Notes: a model not told the origin generated them from the letters alone. DNA of 64,000 nucleotides from Pseudomonas graminis (GCF_004364335.1 NZ_SOCR01000008.1:124001-188000); one strand, 5' to 3'. Positions 41,180 to 50,087 are shown, counted from the first letter of the stretch. Numbers and translations: made by a program.

Positions 41180-41800
41180 TCAGCCCCGGCGCGCCACCAG
41201 CAAAAACGACGCCGCACTGGCTAATAGCCCCGCACACAGTCGGTTGAACAGACGCTTGCCACTGGGCTTGGCAAACAGACGACGCGCATGCACGCCCATC
41301 CAGCAATAGAGCGCGATGGCGATACATTCCAGCGCCAGAAACATCGCGCCCAGTTGTGCGAATTGGGTGCTGACTACGCCAGATTGATCAACGAACTGCG
41401 GCAGAAATGCGGTGAACAGCAAAATCGCCTTGGGATTACCGATAGCCACCAGAAACTCCTGTCGTGCCAAAGCCCCCAATCCCTTCGAAGCAACCACCGT
41501 CTCGCCTTCAGCCTCAGCTGCTGCCCGCCACAACTGCACCGCCAGATAAAACAGGTACGCCGCGCCAACGAGCTTGATCCCATGAAACAGCAGCTCCGAC
41601 GTGTGCAACACCGCTGTCAGCCCCACCGCCGCCAACGCAATCATGATTGCGAATGCCAGCAAACGACCAATGCCGCCCGAGCAGGCACTGATAAATCCGT
41701 AACGCGAGGCATTGCTGATCGACAGCAGATTGTTCGGGCCGGGCGCCATGTTCAGAGCGAAACAGGCGGGGATGAAAACGGCGAGTGTCGACAGGTCCAT
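41180..41800 (-). CDS. LysE/RhtB-family amino acid exporter
   Basis: A 206-residue inner-membrane exporter with about six hydrophobic segments. The family start TLAVFIPACFALNMAPGPNN (conserved P-GPN) and GGIGRLLAFAIMIALAAVG are visible, as is VAIGNPKAILLFTAFLPQFV near residue 125. ATG 41800 with AGGAG upstream; the long upstream in-frame extension is antisense to the metK remnant and not real. Substrate unknown (threonine, homoserine or related). It is inserted between metK and the decayed metK copy. Confidence 0.9.
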   Translation of the reverse strand: MDLSTLAVFIPACFALNMAPGPNNLLSISNASRYGFISACSGGIGRLLAFAIMIALAAVGLTAVLHTSELLFHGIKLVGAAYLFYLAVQLWRAAAEAEGETVVASKGLGALARQEFLVAIGNPKAILLFTAFLPQFVDQSGVVSTQFAQLGAMFLALECIAIALYCWMGVHARRLFAKPSGKRLFNRLCAGLLASAASFLLVARRG

Positions 41801-41978
41801 GGCGGCGATTCTCCTGGTGCTGGGATGAAATATCATTTTGCACTCGTGATGAGCCAGCTCAAGACACAGCCGGGCGTGGAAAAAAGGCCCGGCTGTACCG
41901 GTGCGAGACAAACGCGGTAACCAAGGCGCGATGAAACGCGCATCGGGAAAACCTAGTCTTGCCGTCCCTCCCCCGACC

Positions 41979-42059
41979 GTCCAATTGGTCCACGAGCATT
42001 TCGGCCGCACGCCGCAAACAAAGACTGTGGGCGACGACACCTTCAACAGGTTCACCTGA
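41979..42059 (+). pseudogene. Decayed duplicate of the metK 3' region
   Basis: Reads VQLVHEHF, then GRTPQTKTVGDDTFNRFT and a stop. This matches MetK VQLVREHF joined directly to GRTPQTKTVGEDTFTTFT, with the 27 residues between the two HF motifs deleted. At the DNA level 41997-42060 matches metK 40971-41034 at 56 of 64 positions. It has no start, and the frame ends seven codons early relative to metK (stop in place of the W codon). Confidence 0.88.
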
Positions 42060-42131
42060 GTACGAAGCGACCGCAGCGATGGCTTGCATTCTGCTGACGG
42101 TTTCTAATCCACCCTAAGTTTCAGGCGCCTT

Positions 42132-42168
42132 AAAAAGCCCTTGGCGGTTTACACCGCTGGGGCTTTTT
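42132..42168. terminator. Strong hairpin terminator after the metK remnant
   Basis: AAAAAGCCC and GGGCTTTTT form the outer stem, with an inner TGGCGG-TTTACA-CCGCTG stem. It may be the original terminator of the second metK copy and also serves the minus-strand EF-hand gene ending at 42222. Confidence 0.85.
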
Positions 42169-42221
42169 AGTTTCTGCACCACCTCTATCAATGGCGCCGC
42201 TGCAACACTCATCAAAAACGG

Positions 42222-42632
42222 TCAGCCGTTATTCTCTTTCCAGCTATCAAACTCGACCAATTCCAAGTCTCCGTCTTCGTTGGTGTCAGCGGCCTGAAAA
42301 GCCGACATTAGGCTGGGGTCATATTCCCCGTCATCGACGTCGCAATAAATGGTTTCACTGCCATCAAAACCAGCCCCCGGAGACTCTAAATCGACAAGGT
42401 CTTCAAAAGCGTATTTGAAAAACTCATCTTTCTGGAGCATGCAGACATCCATTGGTTCCGGGGGGGTGCCCCCACTGAGATCTGACTGAACGTCAGCTCC
42501 GCCCGGATCGGGGCTGAGCACAGGGGCAGTTGTCGCCCCGTTATTTTGCAAGGCATTGGGGAAACCTTGCTGCGCGCTACACACTCCTGCTCCTGTTAGG
42601 AACATCGCCAGCACTCCTAAAAATAACTTCAT
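42222..42632 (-). CDS. Secreted EF-hand-like protein, 136 residues
   Basis: The signal peptide (MKLFLGVLAMFLTGAGVCSA) is followed by a Pro/Gly-rich linker and an acidic domain. Near residues 115-128, DTNEDGDLELVE fits the canonical EF-hand loop (D-x-N-x-D-G-x-L-x-x-x-E), so calcium binding is likely. Two cysteines (in DVCMLQ and IYCDVDD) may pair. AGAGG precedes the ATG. No named family is recognised. Lower GC and lack of synteny mark it as part of the variable stretch downstream of metK. Confidence 0.78.
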   Translation of the reverse strand: MKLFLGVLAMFLTGAGVCSAQQGFPNALQNNGATTAPVLSPDPGGADVQSDLSGGTPPEPMDVCMLQKDEFFKYAFEDLVDLESPGAGFDGSETIYCDVDDGEYDPSLMSAFQAADTNEDGDLELVEFDSWKENNG

Positions 42633-43021
42633 TTGTCCTCTCCCTAGAATGAATTTTCGTACAGTCCAATGACACTAGAGGTGGGCAGACGCTATTGCAA
42701 ACCTAAAAATATTGCTTTTATTAGCGCGTTTCGAAATAAATGCTATCACCAATAGAAATAAGCATAGAAAACAACGTCAGGCACTCAACGGCTACCCAAC
42801 TACAACGCCTTGATTGCTCGTAAGCTATTCCAAACGGAGGTAAGAAGCCAAAAATTATCTCGAAAAAATCTAAACACTCCGCGAAATCCAGGAAGTTAGC
42901 TAGAAATCGAAAACAAGCCACTGGATTTCTTCTAACTCAACACCTAGCCTAAAGCTGCAACTACCGTCGCCGACCAGAAAAGGCAAAACAGGGACGCTCC
43001 ATTCATGCAATAGGGATGATC
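42633..43021. other. AT-rich intergenic region
   Basis: About 390 bp of visibly lower GC between two divergently transcribed secreted-protein genes. A 66-codon open frame (42721-42921, minus) exists but has no ribosome binding site or recognisable features. Otherwise nothing seen. Confidence 0.45.
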
Positions 43022-45505
43022 ATGTCTAAATATCTAACTATTCTTTCAGTTGTAACGTATTCCTCTGTAGGAGCAATATTAACCGCTCACGCAGGAATTG
43101 GCGAAGACACTGCGCGACAGATGGCTGAGTATTATTCTTCTACCGTTCAAGACTGCGGCCCTAACCGTCCAGCTTATTTATGTAGCGGCTTAATGCTCCG
43201 AGGTACGGAACACTCGTCAAACTTTTATGTATGGAACCCGAGCCCAACGTCAATCAAAAATAAGGGGGTGTCGTTTTCATACATTCGAAAAGACGCTAAG
43301 TATGACCGGCTAGGGCTCTTGAAGTACAACGGCTACGCTGTTAAACCCAGCGATGCGCCCAGTGCTGCAAACGATATAAAACTTCAAGTCCTGTGCATGT
43401 TCCCTCTGGATGCTTGGACTGACAACCGGGATTCGAGCGGTTGCGGCGATAACAAGGACACTGCAGAAACCGAACAGCTCTGCAACTTATCGGGTGTCGA
43501 TACTGCTCAGAAGTGGGTGAATCAATTCAAAGCATTCCCCTTGAGTAAAGACTATAAGAAGGCGCGAGAGCGTTCTTGCGGCTACGATGTAAAAACGACA
43601 CTAGGCAGCGTCGCTATCAAGAATTTCAACACATCGCTTGAAGCCATGGGACTCCTCGGCGATATAAGTTTTCACAGACAAAGCGAGATTAGAGTGTCCA
43701 CATGGGACCAAAACCAGCAGGACAAACTGCCTATCTTCGCGTTCATATACACAAAGCCAGTTGGCTTAGCCAGCGCTCGTCTTGACCAAAACGACATGTA
43801 TACCAAGAGCACCAATTACAGATGGATACCGGTAATCAAGGTGACGCTTCCGTCTAAAAGCTCCGCGGACGCTAAATTCGAATACCTACCTCAGGATCAG
43901 ATGATCGATCCATCACGCTCGTCAGCCTGTAACAAGTACTTTGAAAAAGTCGAAGTGAAGAATGTTTACGTTAAGGAGATAGGTGCCAACAGGCCCCAGC
44001 TCTCTATTACCCAGACCGAATGTGCAAAACAGATGAGCGACACTGAAATAACCAAAGCTATGGCGGAACTCACTGCTTACAGGACCGACGACTGGCCCCT
44101 CTCACGTGACAAGAGCGTGCAAGCTCAGCTCCAATGCCTAAGAGCCAATTACCCAAATAATTCCTCATGGAACATTGAACCCTTCCGCCCCTATGTAAAT
44201 GCGCAACAAATGAGCAAAGTCCGGTGCAATCCCTACGGAGTACCAGATGAGGAACCTGAGCAGGCCGTACAGGCGCCGGATAGTGCCGCTGCATTGGCCG
44301 CTAGCGAAAATCCCGAAGACATCTTGCACAGGATCATTGCGAATTATGAAAACATCCGTACCGCCGACAGCCCGTGCCTGGAAGACAAGACAGGTAACCC
44401 GCGGGGACATTACTACTGTAGCGGCGTATTAGTAAGGACCGTTGATTATCGATATGATCCCTGGAGTATTAGCCCAAGCGCCCAAACGTTAGATTCAACT
44501 TCATCCAGTTGGCTAAGACAAGACAATGATGATGTTAAAAACCCTCGCCTTCCTGGTCCTGCTGGGTATATTCTCCGCGCCCCATCAGATGCTGTTGCAG
44601 CCGGCAAAGAGCCTCTGGATGTAGGGTGGCGGTGTTTGTACGCTTACGACGCTGGCACCGTTTTACACGGAGGGCATGGTTGCGACTTTCAATACGATAA
44701 CGTAAAAGACCCTTCGAAGCAGCTCACCCTCAACAATCGAAATCGTGCGGATGTTTATGGATCTTGCGCCGAAATCAATGTGCGCACAGAAGCCGACTGG
44801 AACGGTTTTATGGCCCGCAAGCACTATGGGGCACAGTGTTCGTGGGACCCCGAATACCCTAAATACTGGGACAGTATGATTGAACTACGCAAATTTAATC
44901 GGGCTTCGTGGCCATACTTTAGTTGGAACGAACTTCTTCTCAAGAACCTCTCGAGCACCGGAGACGGCAGTAAACTTATCCCGCATATTGACGCTTTTTT
45001 CTATGATATCCGCCGGCCCGCTAATGAATCAGGCCTGTACACTGCCCGCGAGCTGCAAATTCGCATGAAAGTCGCGTCGGGAAAAACACTGCCCATATTA
45101 AGGCTGGATTTCAAAGCGTCAGCAGCAGAGCGCTTCAGCTACGTCGCAAGCGATCAGTCGCCCAACATCTGCCACCAATACATTGAGAAGACAGAATGGA
45201 ACACGTATACAGACGCAGATGACTTGCAGAAGGATGCACTGTATGTAACCCCAACGGTATGCGCGCGGAAGCTGGTTTTGAGCATGAACACTATTGTGGG
45301 AAATAAGCTTTTAGACATGATTCCGGCTGAATTGCTGCGGCTAAGCAAGGGCGATCCACAGTGGAAGCAGGGCAGTGACGAGGGGATGGTGGTGCAAGCA
45401 AAATGTAATATGTGGATGATGCGCAAAGCACCTATCTGGCTTCTCGAGCCCCTCAGACCGGCGAAAGGGAAGAATTGGTGGGATTCAGCCAACTGCGATT
45501 TTTGA
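43022..45505 (+). CDS. Large secreted two-repeat protein, halovibrin HvnC-like
   Basis: An 827-residue protein; ATG 43022 is preferred, with AGGGA upstream. A signal peptide of about 24 residues (to ILTAHAG) is followed by two homologous domains of about 400 residues. Repeat 1 has AYLCSGLMLRGTEHSS, QVLCMFPLDAWTDNRDSSGCG and IEPFRPYV. Repeat 2 has HYYCSGVLVRTVDYR, WRCLYAYDAGTVLHGGHGC and LEPLRPAK. Conserved cysteines suggest disulfides. The pattern recalls proteins annotated as halovibrin HvnC in Pseudomonas (HvnA/HvnB of Vibrio fischeri are NAD glycohydrolases). Function here is not proven. Codon use is AT-richer than neighbours, suggesting transfer. Confidence 0.7.
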   Translation: MSKYLTILSVVTYSSVGAILTAHAGIGEDTARQMAEYYSSTVQDCGPNRPAYLCSGLMLRGTEHSSNFYVWNPSPTSIKNKGVSFSYIRKDAKYDRLGLLKYNGYAVKPSDAPSAANDIKLQVLCMFPLDAWTDNRDSSGCGDNKDTAETEQLCNLSGVDTAQKWVNQFKAFPLSKDYKKARERSCGYDVKTTLGSVAIKNFNTSLEAMGLLGDISFHRQSEIRVSTWDQNQQDKLPIFAFIYTKPVGLASARLDQNDMYTKSTNYRWIPVIKVTLPSKSSADAKFEYLPQDQMIDPSRSSACNKYFEKVEVKNVYVKEIGANRPQLSITQTECAKQMSDTEITKAMAELTAYRTDDWPLSRDKSVQAQLQCLRANYPNNSSWNIEPFRPYVNAQQMSKVRCNPYGVPDEEPEQAVQAPDSAAALAASENPEDILHRIIANYENIRTADSPCLEDKTGNPRGHYYCSGVLVRTVDYRYDPWSISPSAQTLDSTSSSWLRQDNDDVKNPRLPGPAGYILRAPSDAVAAGKEPLDVGWRCLYAYDAGTVLHGGHGCDFQYDNVKDPSKQLTLNNRNRADVYGSCAEINVRTEADWNGFMARKHYGAQCSWDPEYPKYWDSMIELRKFNRASWPYFSWNELLLKNLSSTGDGSKLIPHIDAFFYDIRRPANESGLYTARELQIRMKVASGKTLPILRLDFKASAAERFSYVASDQSPNICHQYIEKTEWNTYTDADDLQKDALYVTPTVCARKLVLSMNTIVGNKLLDMIPAELLRLSKGDPQWKQGSDEGMVVQAKCNMWMMRKAPIWLLEPLRPAKGKNWWDSANCDF

Positions 45506-45594
45506 CACCTCGGTATTCATTACTTAGTTTAGCTGTGCATGCGCTGGGGCAGCTTGTTCAAGCGTCTCAGCCCATGGCATATGAAATGCCTCAG

Positions 45595-45626
45595 CCCTTG
45601 GCGATGTAAGTCGTCAAGGGTTTTTT
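45595..45626 (+). terminator. Copy of the metK terminator after the halovibrin-like gene
   Basis: CCCTTG-GCGATGTAAGTCGT-CAAGGG followed by TTTTTT. The 14-base loop is identical to the metK terminator loop at 41133-41146. It marks the right edge of the stretch that begins just after metK. Confidence 0.85.
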
Positions 45627-45959
45627 CGTGCACCCTATAACACCCAGCCCTTGGAGGAGCCGAGACCACGAAGATGCGAAACCGGTATTAACTATCCTCG
45701 AACTCTACGCCCGTCCTACTCGCGCGTAGCACCAGTGGACTTGTTTGGCCTTCCCTTGACGTCATCAACAACGCCAAGCTCATTCACTGGCTTTGCAGAT
45801 CGTGCCGGTTACCCTGCTTTACGCTAGGCGACGCTGGGATATTGCGAAGAGAGCACCTAAGCTAGCAAATGATCGAAAAATTCGGTAACGACGGCGGGCA
45901 AGAAACTTAATCTTCCAGCGCCTAGCCTTGGGGGCTATACCGCAGACAAGGACGTCCCC
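45627..45959. other. Intergenic region before ligB
   Basis: About 330 bp with no gene. The ligB promoter must lie here; no repeat or RNA was recognised. Confidence 0.4.
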
Positions 45960-47642
45960 ATGCCCTCCTCTTTCATAATGACTTTTTTTGCTGCGCTTGC
46001 GGTGGCCGGTTCTACTTTTGCCCAGAGCTGCCCTGATTGGCCCCCTGCCAAGGCTCATATCGAACTCAACCGCCAACAAGCGCAAATCGAGGAGTGGGAC
46101 GGCAGTTATCACCGCCAAGGCGTCTCTCTGGTCGCCGATGAGCTCTACGACCAATCCGTTCAGCGACTTGCCGATCTGCGCAGCTGTTTCGCCGCCACTC
46201 CGGCGTCGCCCTCCAATCCGCTGAAAACCGCGCGCGGTCCTGTCGCGCATCCCATCCCCCACACGGGCCTGACGAAATTGCCGGGCGAGGCCGCCGTGCA
46301 GGCGTGGCTTGAAGGTCGAAGTGATCTGTGGATTCAACCGAAAGTAGATGGCGTGGCGGTCACGCTGGTGTATGTCGACGGCAAACTGGTGAGCGTCATC
46401 AGCCGGGGCGACGGGATCTTCGGCCAGGACTGGACCGGGCATGCTCACCAGATCGAGGCGGTTCCTCGGCATCTCTCGTGGGAAAAGACGGTGATCCTTC
46501 AAGGCGAGCTGTATTGGAAGCTGACAGATCATGTTCAGGCCGACGCCGGCAGTCTGAACGCTCGAAGCAAAGTGGCGGGCTTGCTGGCGCGTCACGCCAT
46601 CAGTGAAGAGGAAGGTGCGCAGGTTGGCGTGTTCGTCTGGGACTGGCCGGAAGGTCCATCGGACATGACCGAGCGACTGGCCGGACTTAGAGCCATGGGT
46701 TTCGAGGACAGTGCACGCTTCAGTGAGCCGCTGAAGGGCTTCACCCAGGCAAAGAACTGGCGAGAGCATTGGTATCGCTCAGCGCTGCCATTTGCCACCG
46801 ATGGCGTGGTTATTCGGCAGGGCGAGCGCCCGTCGGCCGAGCGCTGGCAGGCGAAAGCGCCTTACTGGATTGCGGCCTGGAAGTACCCGTTTGCGCAGGC
46901 GTTGGCAGAGGTGCGCAAGGTTCATTTCAATGTCGGGCGCAGCGGCAAGATCACGCCCGTGCTTGACATAGAACCGGTGCGACTGGATGACCGGATGATC
47001 GCCCGCATCAGCGTGGGCTCGTTGAAGCGCTGGCAGGAAATGGACATTCGGCCTGGGGATCAGGTGGCAATCAGCTTGGCCGGGCTGACGATTCCGCGTC
47101 TGGATGAGGTGGTATCTCGCAGCGTAGAGCGCGCACCGTTAGCTGTGCCGCGAGCGGAGGATTTTCATTCCCTGAGTTGCTGGCAGCCGGTCGAGGGCTG
47201 CGAAAGCCAGTTCCGCGAACGACTGAAATGGCTGAGCGGGAAGAAGGGATTGGCGCTAAGCGGCGTAGGACCGGGCACGTGGGACAAGTTGATTCAGGCA
47301 GGACAATTGAACGGTTTGCTGGACTGGATGACCCTCGATGGTGCACAGCTTGCTAACATTGCCGGCCTGGGCGAGCGCAGCAGCGCTAAACTGCTGGCAA
47401 GTTTCCACGCCTCACGCGAAAAGCCGTTTGTTGCCTGGCTCAAGGCCATCGGTTTGCCCCCGGCGACGGGGATTGATCTGGGTGAGTCCTGGGCCGCCCT
47501 GGCCTCCCGAAGCGTTGAGGAATGGCAGGCAGAACCCGGCATTGGCTCGGGACGAGCGAAGCAGTTACAGGCATTTTTTAAAGACCCGCAGGTGCAGGCA
47601 TTGAGCAGGCAGTTGCGGGAGGAAGGTATCAACGGTTTTTAG
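45960..47642 (+). CDS. ligB: NAD-dependent DNA ligase LigB
   Basis: A 560-residue second NAD-dependent ligase. The adenylation motif KVDG (LWIQPKVDGVAVTLVY, lysine near residue 127), SRGDGIFGQDWT and the OB-fold region IARISVGSLKRWQEMDIRPG are visible, with helix-hairpin-helix segments at the C-terminus (IAGLGERSSAKLLASF). It lacks the BRCT domain and full zinc finger of LigA, as LigB does. The N-terminus is signal-peptide-like (MTFFAALAVAGSTFAQSCPD), which is also a feature of E. coli LigB. AGGA precedes ATG 45960. Confidence 0.93.
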   Translation: MPSSFIMTFFAALAVAGSTFAQSCPDWPPAKAHIELNRQQAQIEEWDGSYHRQGVSLVADELYDQSVQRLADLRSCFAATPASPSNPLKTARGPVAHPIPHTGLTKLPGEAAVQAWLEGRSDLWIQPKVDGVAVTLVYVDGKLVSVISRGDGIFGQDWTGHAHQIEAVPRHLSWEKTVILQGELYWKLTDHVQADAGSLNARSKVAGLLARHAISEEEGAQVGVFVWDWPEGPSDMTERLAGLRAMGFEDSARFSEPLKGFTQAKNWREHWYRSALPFATDGVVIRQGERPSAERWQAKAPYWIAAWKYPFAQALAEVRKVHFNVGRSGKITPVLDIEPVRLDDRMIARISVGSLKRWQEMDIRPGDQVAISLAGLTIPRLDEVVSRSVERAPLAVPRAEDFHSLSCWQPVEGCESQFRERLKWLSGKKGLALSGVGPGTWDKLIQAGQLNGLLDWMTLDGAQLANIAGLGERSSAKLLASFHASREKPFVAWLKAIGLPPATGIDLGESWAALASRSVEEWQAEPGIGSGRAKQLQAFFKDPQVQALSRQLREEGINGF

Positions 47643-47699
47643 TTTTTAGGGCCGCATGATTGTGTCGAGCGTGCGGCTATTTGTGTTCAAGGAGTATTC

Positions 47700-48119
47700 A
47701 TGAAATTCCTGTCTTCCCTTTTTGCATTCACCGCGTGCGGGTTTCTGGCCGCGCCGGTATTCGCCGCTGAACAGGCACCGGACCCTTCCGGCTGCGCCGC
47801 CAAGCGCCAGGACATCGCCACTCAGATCGAAAACGCCAAGGCCGCAGGCAATACCAATCAACAGGCCGGGTTGCAAAAAGCCTTGAGCGAGTTGAACGCC
47901 AACTGCAACGACGTCGATCTGGTCAAGCAGCAGGAGCAGAAGGTGCTGGATGCCAAGCGCGAAGTCAGCCGTCGCCAGGCAGATCTGAACAAGGCGATGA
48001 GCAAGGGCGATCCGGAGAAAATCGACAAGCGTAAAGACAAGCTGGCCGAGTCCCGCAAAGAGCTGCAGGACGAGCAGGAAAAGCTGGAGAAGGTTCAGCC
48101 TGACGAGGATGACGAGTAA
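47700..48119 (+). CDS. DUF1090 periplasmic protein
   Basis: A 139-residue protein with a signal peptide (to VFAAEQ) and a long charged coiled coil typical of DUF1090 (YqjC-like): GCAAKRQDIATQIENAKAAG near residue 30, ALSELNANCNDVDL with the second cysteine near residue 65, and a lysine/glutamate-rich helix to the end. Function unknown; members are periplasmic. AAGGAG precedes the ATG. Single gene downstream of ligB. Confidence 0.88.
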   Translation: MKFLSSLFAFTACGFLAAPVFAAEQAPDPSGCAAKRQDIATQIENAKAAGNTNQQAGLQKALSELNANCNDVDLVKQQEQKVLDAKREVSRRQADLNKAMSKGDPEKIDKRKDKLAESRKELQDEQEKLEKVQPDEDDE

Positions 48120-48147
48120 GGTCGTCTGCGGGCCTCTGTTTTTTTCT

Positions 48148-48276
48148 GTAGGAGCGACCGGGGTGGCGCTCGACCTTGCCCGCGAAGACGGCGTTTCAAC
48201 CGCTGAATGTTTAGCAGATTGTCACGACCTCTTCGTCAGCAAGCTCACTCCCACACGGTCTTTTTCTTGGCAAGAT
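48148..48276. repeat. Degenerate REP-like pair (type A)
   Basis: CTGTAGGAGCG, an unrelated insertion, then CTTGCCCGCGAAGA, and a distant imperfect right arm CAGCAAGCTCACTCCCACAC. Apparently a decayed copy. Confidence 0.55.
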
Positions 48277-48305
48277 CTCAGGGTGTCAGACCGACCGTTG
48301 AGCGA

Positions 48306-48692
48306 TCAGACTGAAACGCCAAACAGCGCAATCACCAGCCCCATCCCGACGATCCAGGCCAGCGAACGCAACGCCGCGAGATCCGCCAGATAAAAGATGA
48401 TGTAGAGCAGGCGACTGGTCACGAACAGCACGGCGAGTACGTCGATCGTGACCAACTGCGCGACACCGGCGACGTGGGCGATGATTACGCCAGCGGCAAA
48501 CCCGGGAATCGCTTCAAAACTATTGAGCTGCGCGTTGTGGGCGCGCCGCGGGAGACCTTCGAGGCGGTCGAGAAAGTCCCGGGGATCATGATTGTGCCGT
48601 GCACTGAATTTGCCGCTGCTGAACTTGGCAATGCCAGCGCACCCTATCGGCAACAAAATCACGATCAACACGCACCAAAAAGCAACGGTCAT
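48306..48692 (-). CDS. MAPEG-family membrane protein
   Basis: A 128-residue protein with four hydrophobic helices and the MAPEG-like arrangement: an N-terminal helix, RLEGLPRRAHNAQLNSFEAI with the conserved R-x-x-x-A-N-x-N region near residue 45, and TSRLLYIIFYLADLAALRSL near residue 93. MAPEG proteins include membrane glutathione transferases; the substrate cannot be told. ATG 48692 with AAGGA is preferred over an upstream GTG. Confidence 0.87.
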   Translation of the reverse strand: MTVAFWCVLIVILLPIGCAGIAKFSSGKFSARHNHDPRDFLDRLEGLPRRAHNAQLNSFEAIPGFAAGVIIAHVAGVAQLVTIDVLAVLFVTSRLLYIIFYLADLAALRSLAWIVGMGLVIALFGVSV

Positions 48693-48946
48693 AACCACAT
48701 CCTTTTTTTAGAATTTGAGCTTCATCAGAAGCATCCCGAGTAATACTTAACTAAAGGCTAAGAGCCACGGCCCGCTGAAAGGTTCTTACAGGTAACGCAT
48801 GCAATCGTAGGACCGGTAAGGCGTCGTCATCACACGGAGGCAACCCGTGCGCTGATTGCTCGTCGTTACTGCCACCGCCATCTCGATTGGCTAAGATGCC
48901 AGCCACGCGGCCGACCTCGGCTGTATTTCGTAGCCCAGGAGCCTGC

Positions 48947-49768
48947 ATGTCCAGCGAAGAAGACGCCACCCTCAGTGGCGCAGCGCCGATGATTCCCGAT
49001 CAGCGTCGGGAGTTGATGCTGCGTCAGTTGCGCAAGCATCAGGTGCTCAGCGTGCATCAGCTCATGGAAATGTTCGACTGCTCGCACATGACCGTTCGCC
49101 GCGACATCGCGCTGCTTGAGCAAAGTGGCCGTGCCTATTCGGTGACTGGCGGGGTGCGCATCGCCAGCCAGGTTCACAGCGAGCCGAGCCATCAGTCCAA
49201 GGCGGTGGTCGAGTTGCCGCACAAACAGGCGATGGCGAAACTGGCCGCCAGCCTGCTGCACCCCGAGATGACCGTGTACCTGGACGCCGGCACCAGCACA
49301 CTGGAAATCGTCCCGCACATCGTCGCGCTGGCGGGCATGACCGTGGTCACCAACGATTTCGGCGTGGTCAATGCCCTCGCCGATGCGACCCATGTGGATG
49401 TGATTCACACCGGCGGACTGCTGGACCACCCGAACCGGTCCTGTGTCGGCGGTCTGGCAGCGGCGACGTTGCGGCAGCTGGCAACCGACGTGGCGTTCAT
49501 GTCGACCAGCTCATGGGATCTGCAGCGAGGCACGACCACGCCTTCCGCGCTGAAGGTTGAAGTCAAGCAAGCGGCGATGCAGTCGGCGTCGCGCACGGTG
49601 TTGCTGACGACCAGCACGAAATACGGCACGTTCGGGATGTACAAGGTCGCCGGTCTTGAGCAGTTCGACACGATCATCAGCGACGACCGCCTCGCCCATG
49701 GGGCTGCGGACAGCATCCGCGGGCTGGGGGTGGAATTGATGTTGGCGTCAGTGGACATGCCTCGCTGA
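48947..49768 (+). CDS. DeoR-family repressor of the L-threonate locus
   Basis: A 273-residue regulator. The N-terminal DeoR HTH has MIPDQRRELMLRQLRKHQVL and FDCSHMTVRRDIALLEQSG. The C-terminal DeoRC sugar-phosphate sensor has VYLDAGTSTLEIVPHI near residue 108 and TDVAFMSTSSWDLQRG near residue 180. ATG 48947 has AGGAG five bases before it. It lies upstream of and in line with ltnD-otnK-otnC, and very likely responds to a four-carbon acid sugar phosphate. Confidence 0.9.
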   Translation: MSSEEDATLSGAAPMIPDQRRELMLRQLRKHQVLSVHQLMEMFDCSHMTVRRDIALLEQSGRAYSVTGGVRIASQVHSEPSHQSKAVVELPHKQAMAKLAASLLHPEMTVYLDAGTSTLEIVPHIVALAGMTVVTNDFGVVNALADATHVDVIHTGGLLDHPNRSCVGGLAAATLRQLATDVAFMSTSSWDLQRGTTTPSALKVEVKQAAMQSASRTVLLTTSTKYGTFGMYKVAGLEQFDTIISDDRLAHGAADSIRGLGVELMLASVDMPR

Positions 49769-49786
49769 CTGGAATTGCCCTGAGTC

Positions 49787-49876
49787 CGTAGGAGCCGGCT
49801 TGCTGGCGAAGGTGTTGAATCAGGCGATGCACTGGTGACGGATCAACTGGGTTCGCCAGCAAGCCGGCTCCTACAG
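49787..49876. repeat. Paired REP-like element (type B)
   Basis: GTAGGAGCCGGCTTGCTGGCG and its inverted copy around about 45 bp between the regulator gene and its terminator. Confidence 0.9.
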
Positions 49877-49913
49877 ATTCAAATCGTACCCATCCTAGAT
49901 AAGCAGGCCTATT

Positions 49914-49946
49914 AAAGCCCCGGCAGCCCACCGGGGCTTTTTTTTC
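49914..49946 (+). terminator. Terminator after the DeoR-type gene
   Basis: AAAGCCCCGG-CAGCCCA-CCGGGGCTTT followed by a run of T residues. It separates the regulator from ltnD. Confidence 0.92.
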
Positions 49947-49961
49947 GCCTGCTCGCGGCAA

Positions 49962-49978
49962 TGTTAATTTTTGTTAAT
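49962..49978. promoter_or_regulatory. Direct repeat upstream of ltnD, candidate operator
   Basis: TGTTAAT occurs twice, ten bases apart, about 110 bp before the ltnD start. In-phase AT-rich direct repeats are typical sites for DeoR-family proteins. Confidence 0.5.
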
Positions 49979-50087
49979 CCAAAAAAGCACTTCACATTAT
50001 CCGATCACAGGTTCACTATCTTTAACAGATCAGAACAAACACCGTTCGAGTGCTGATGAACTTCGGCGCTCACCCGAGGAGAGATTC

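Noticed and set aside
41801..42055. N-terminal extension of LysE
   Set aside because: Runs antisense through the metK remnant; AGGAG and family N-terminus place the start at 41800.
42721..42921. 66-codon minus-strand hydrophobic frame
   Set aside because: AT-rich intergenic sequence, no ribosome binding site, no family; kept only as a note.
45819..46769. 316-codon minus-strand frame opposite ligB
   Set aside because: Antisense to a clear ligB and without a plausible start.
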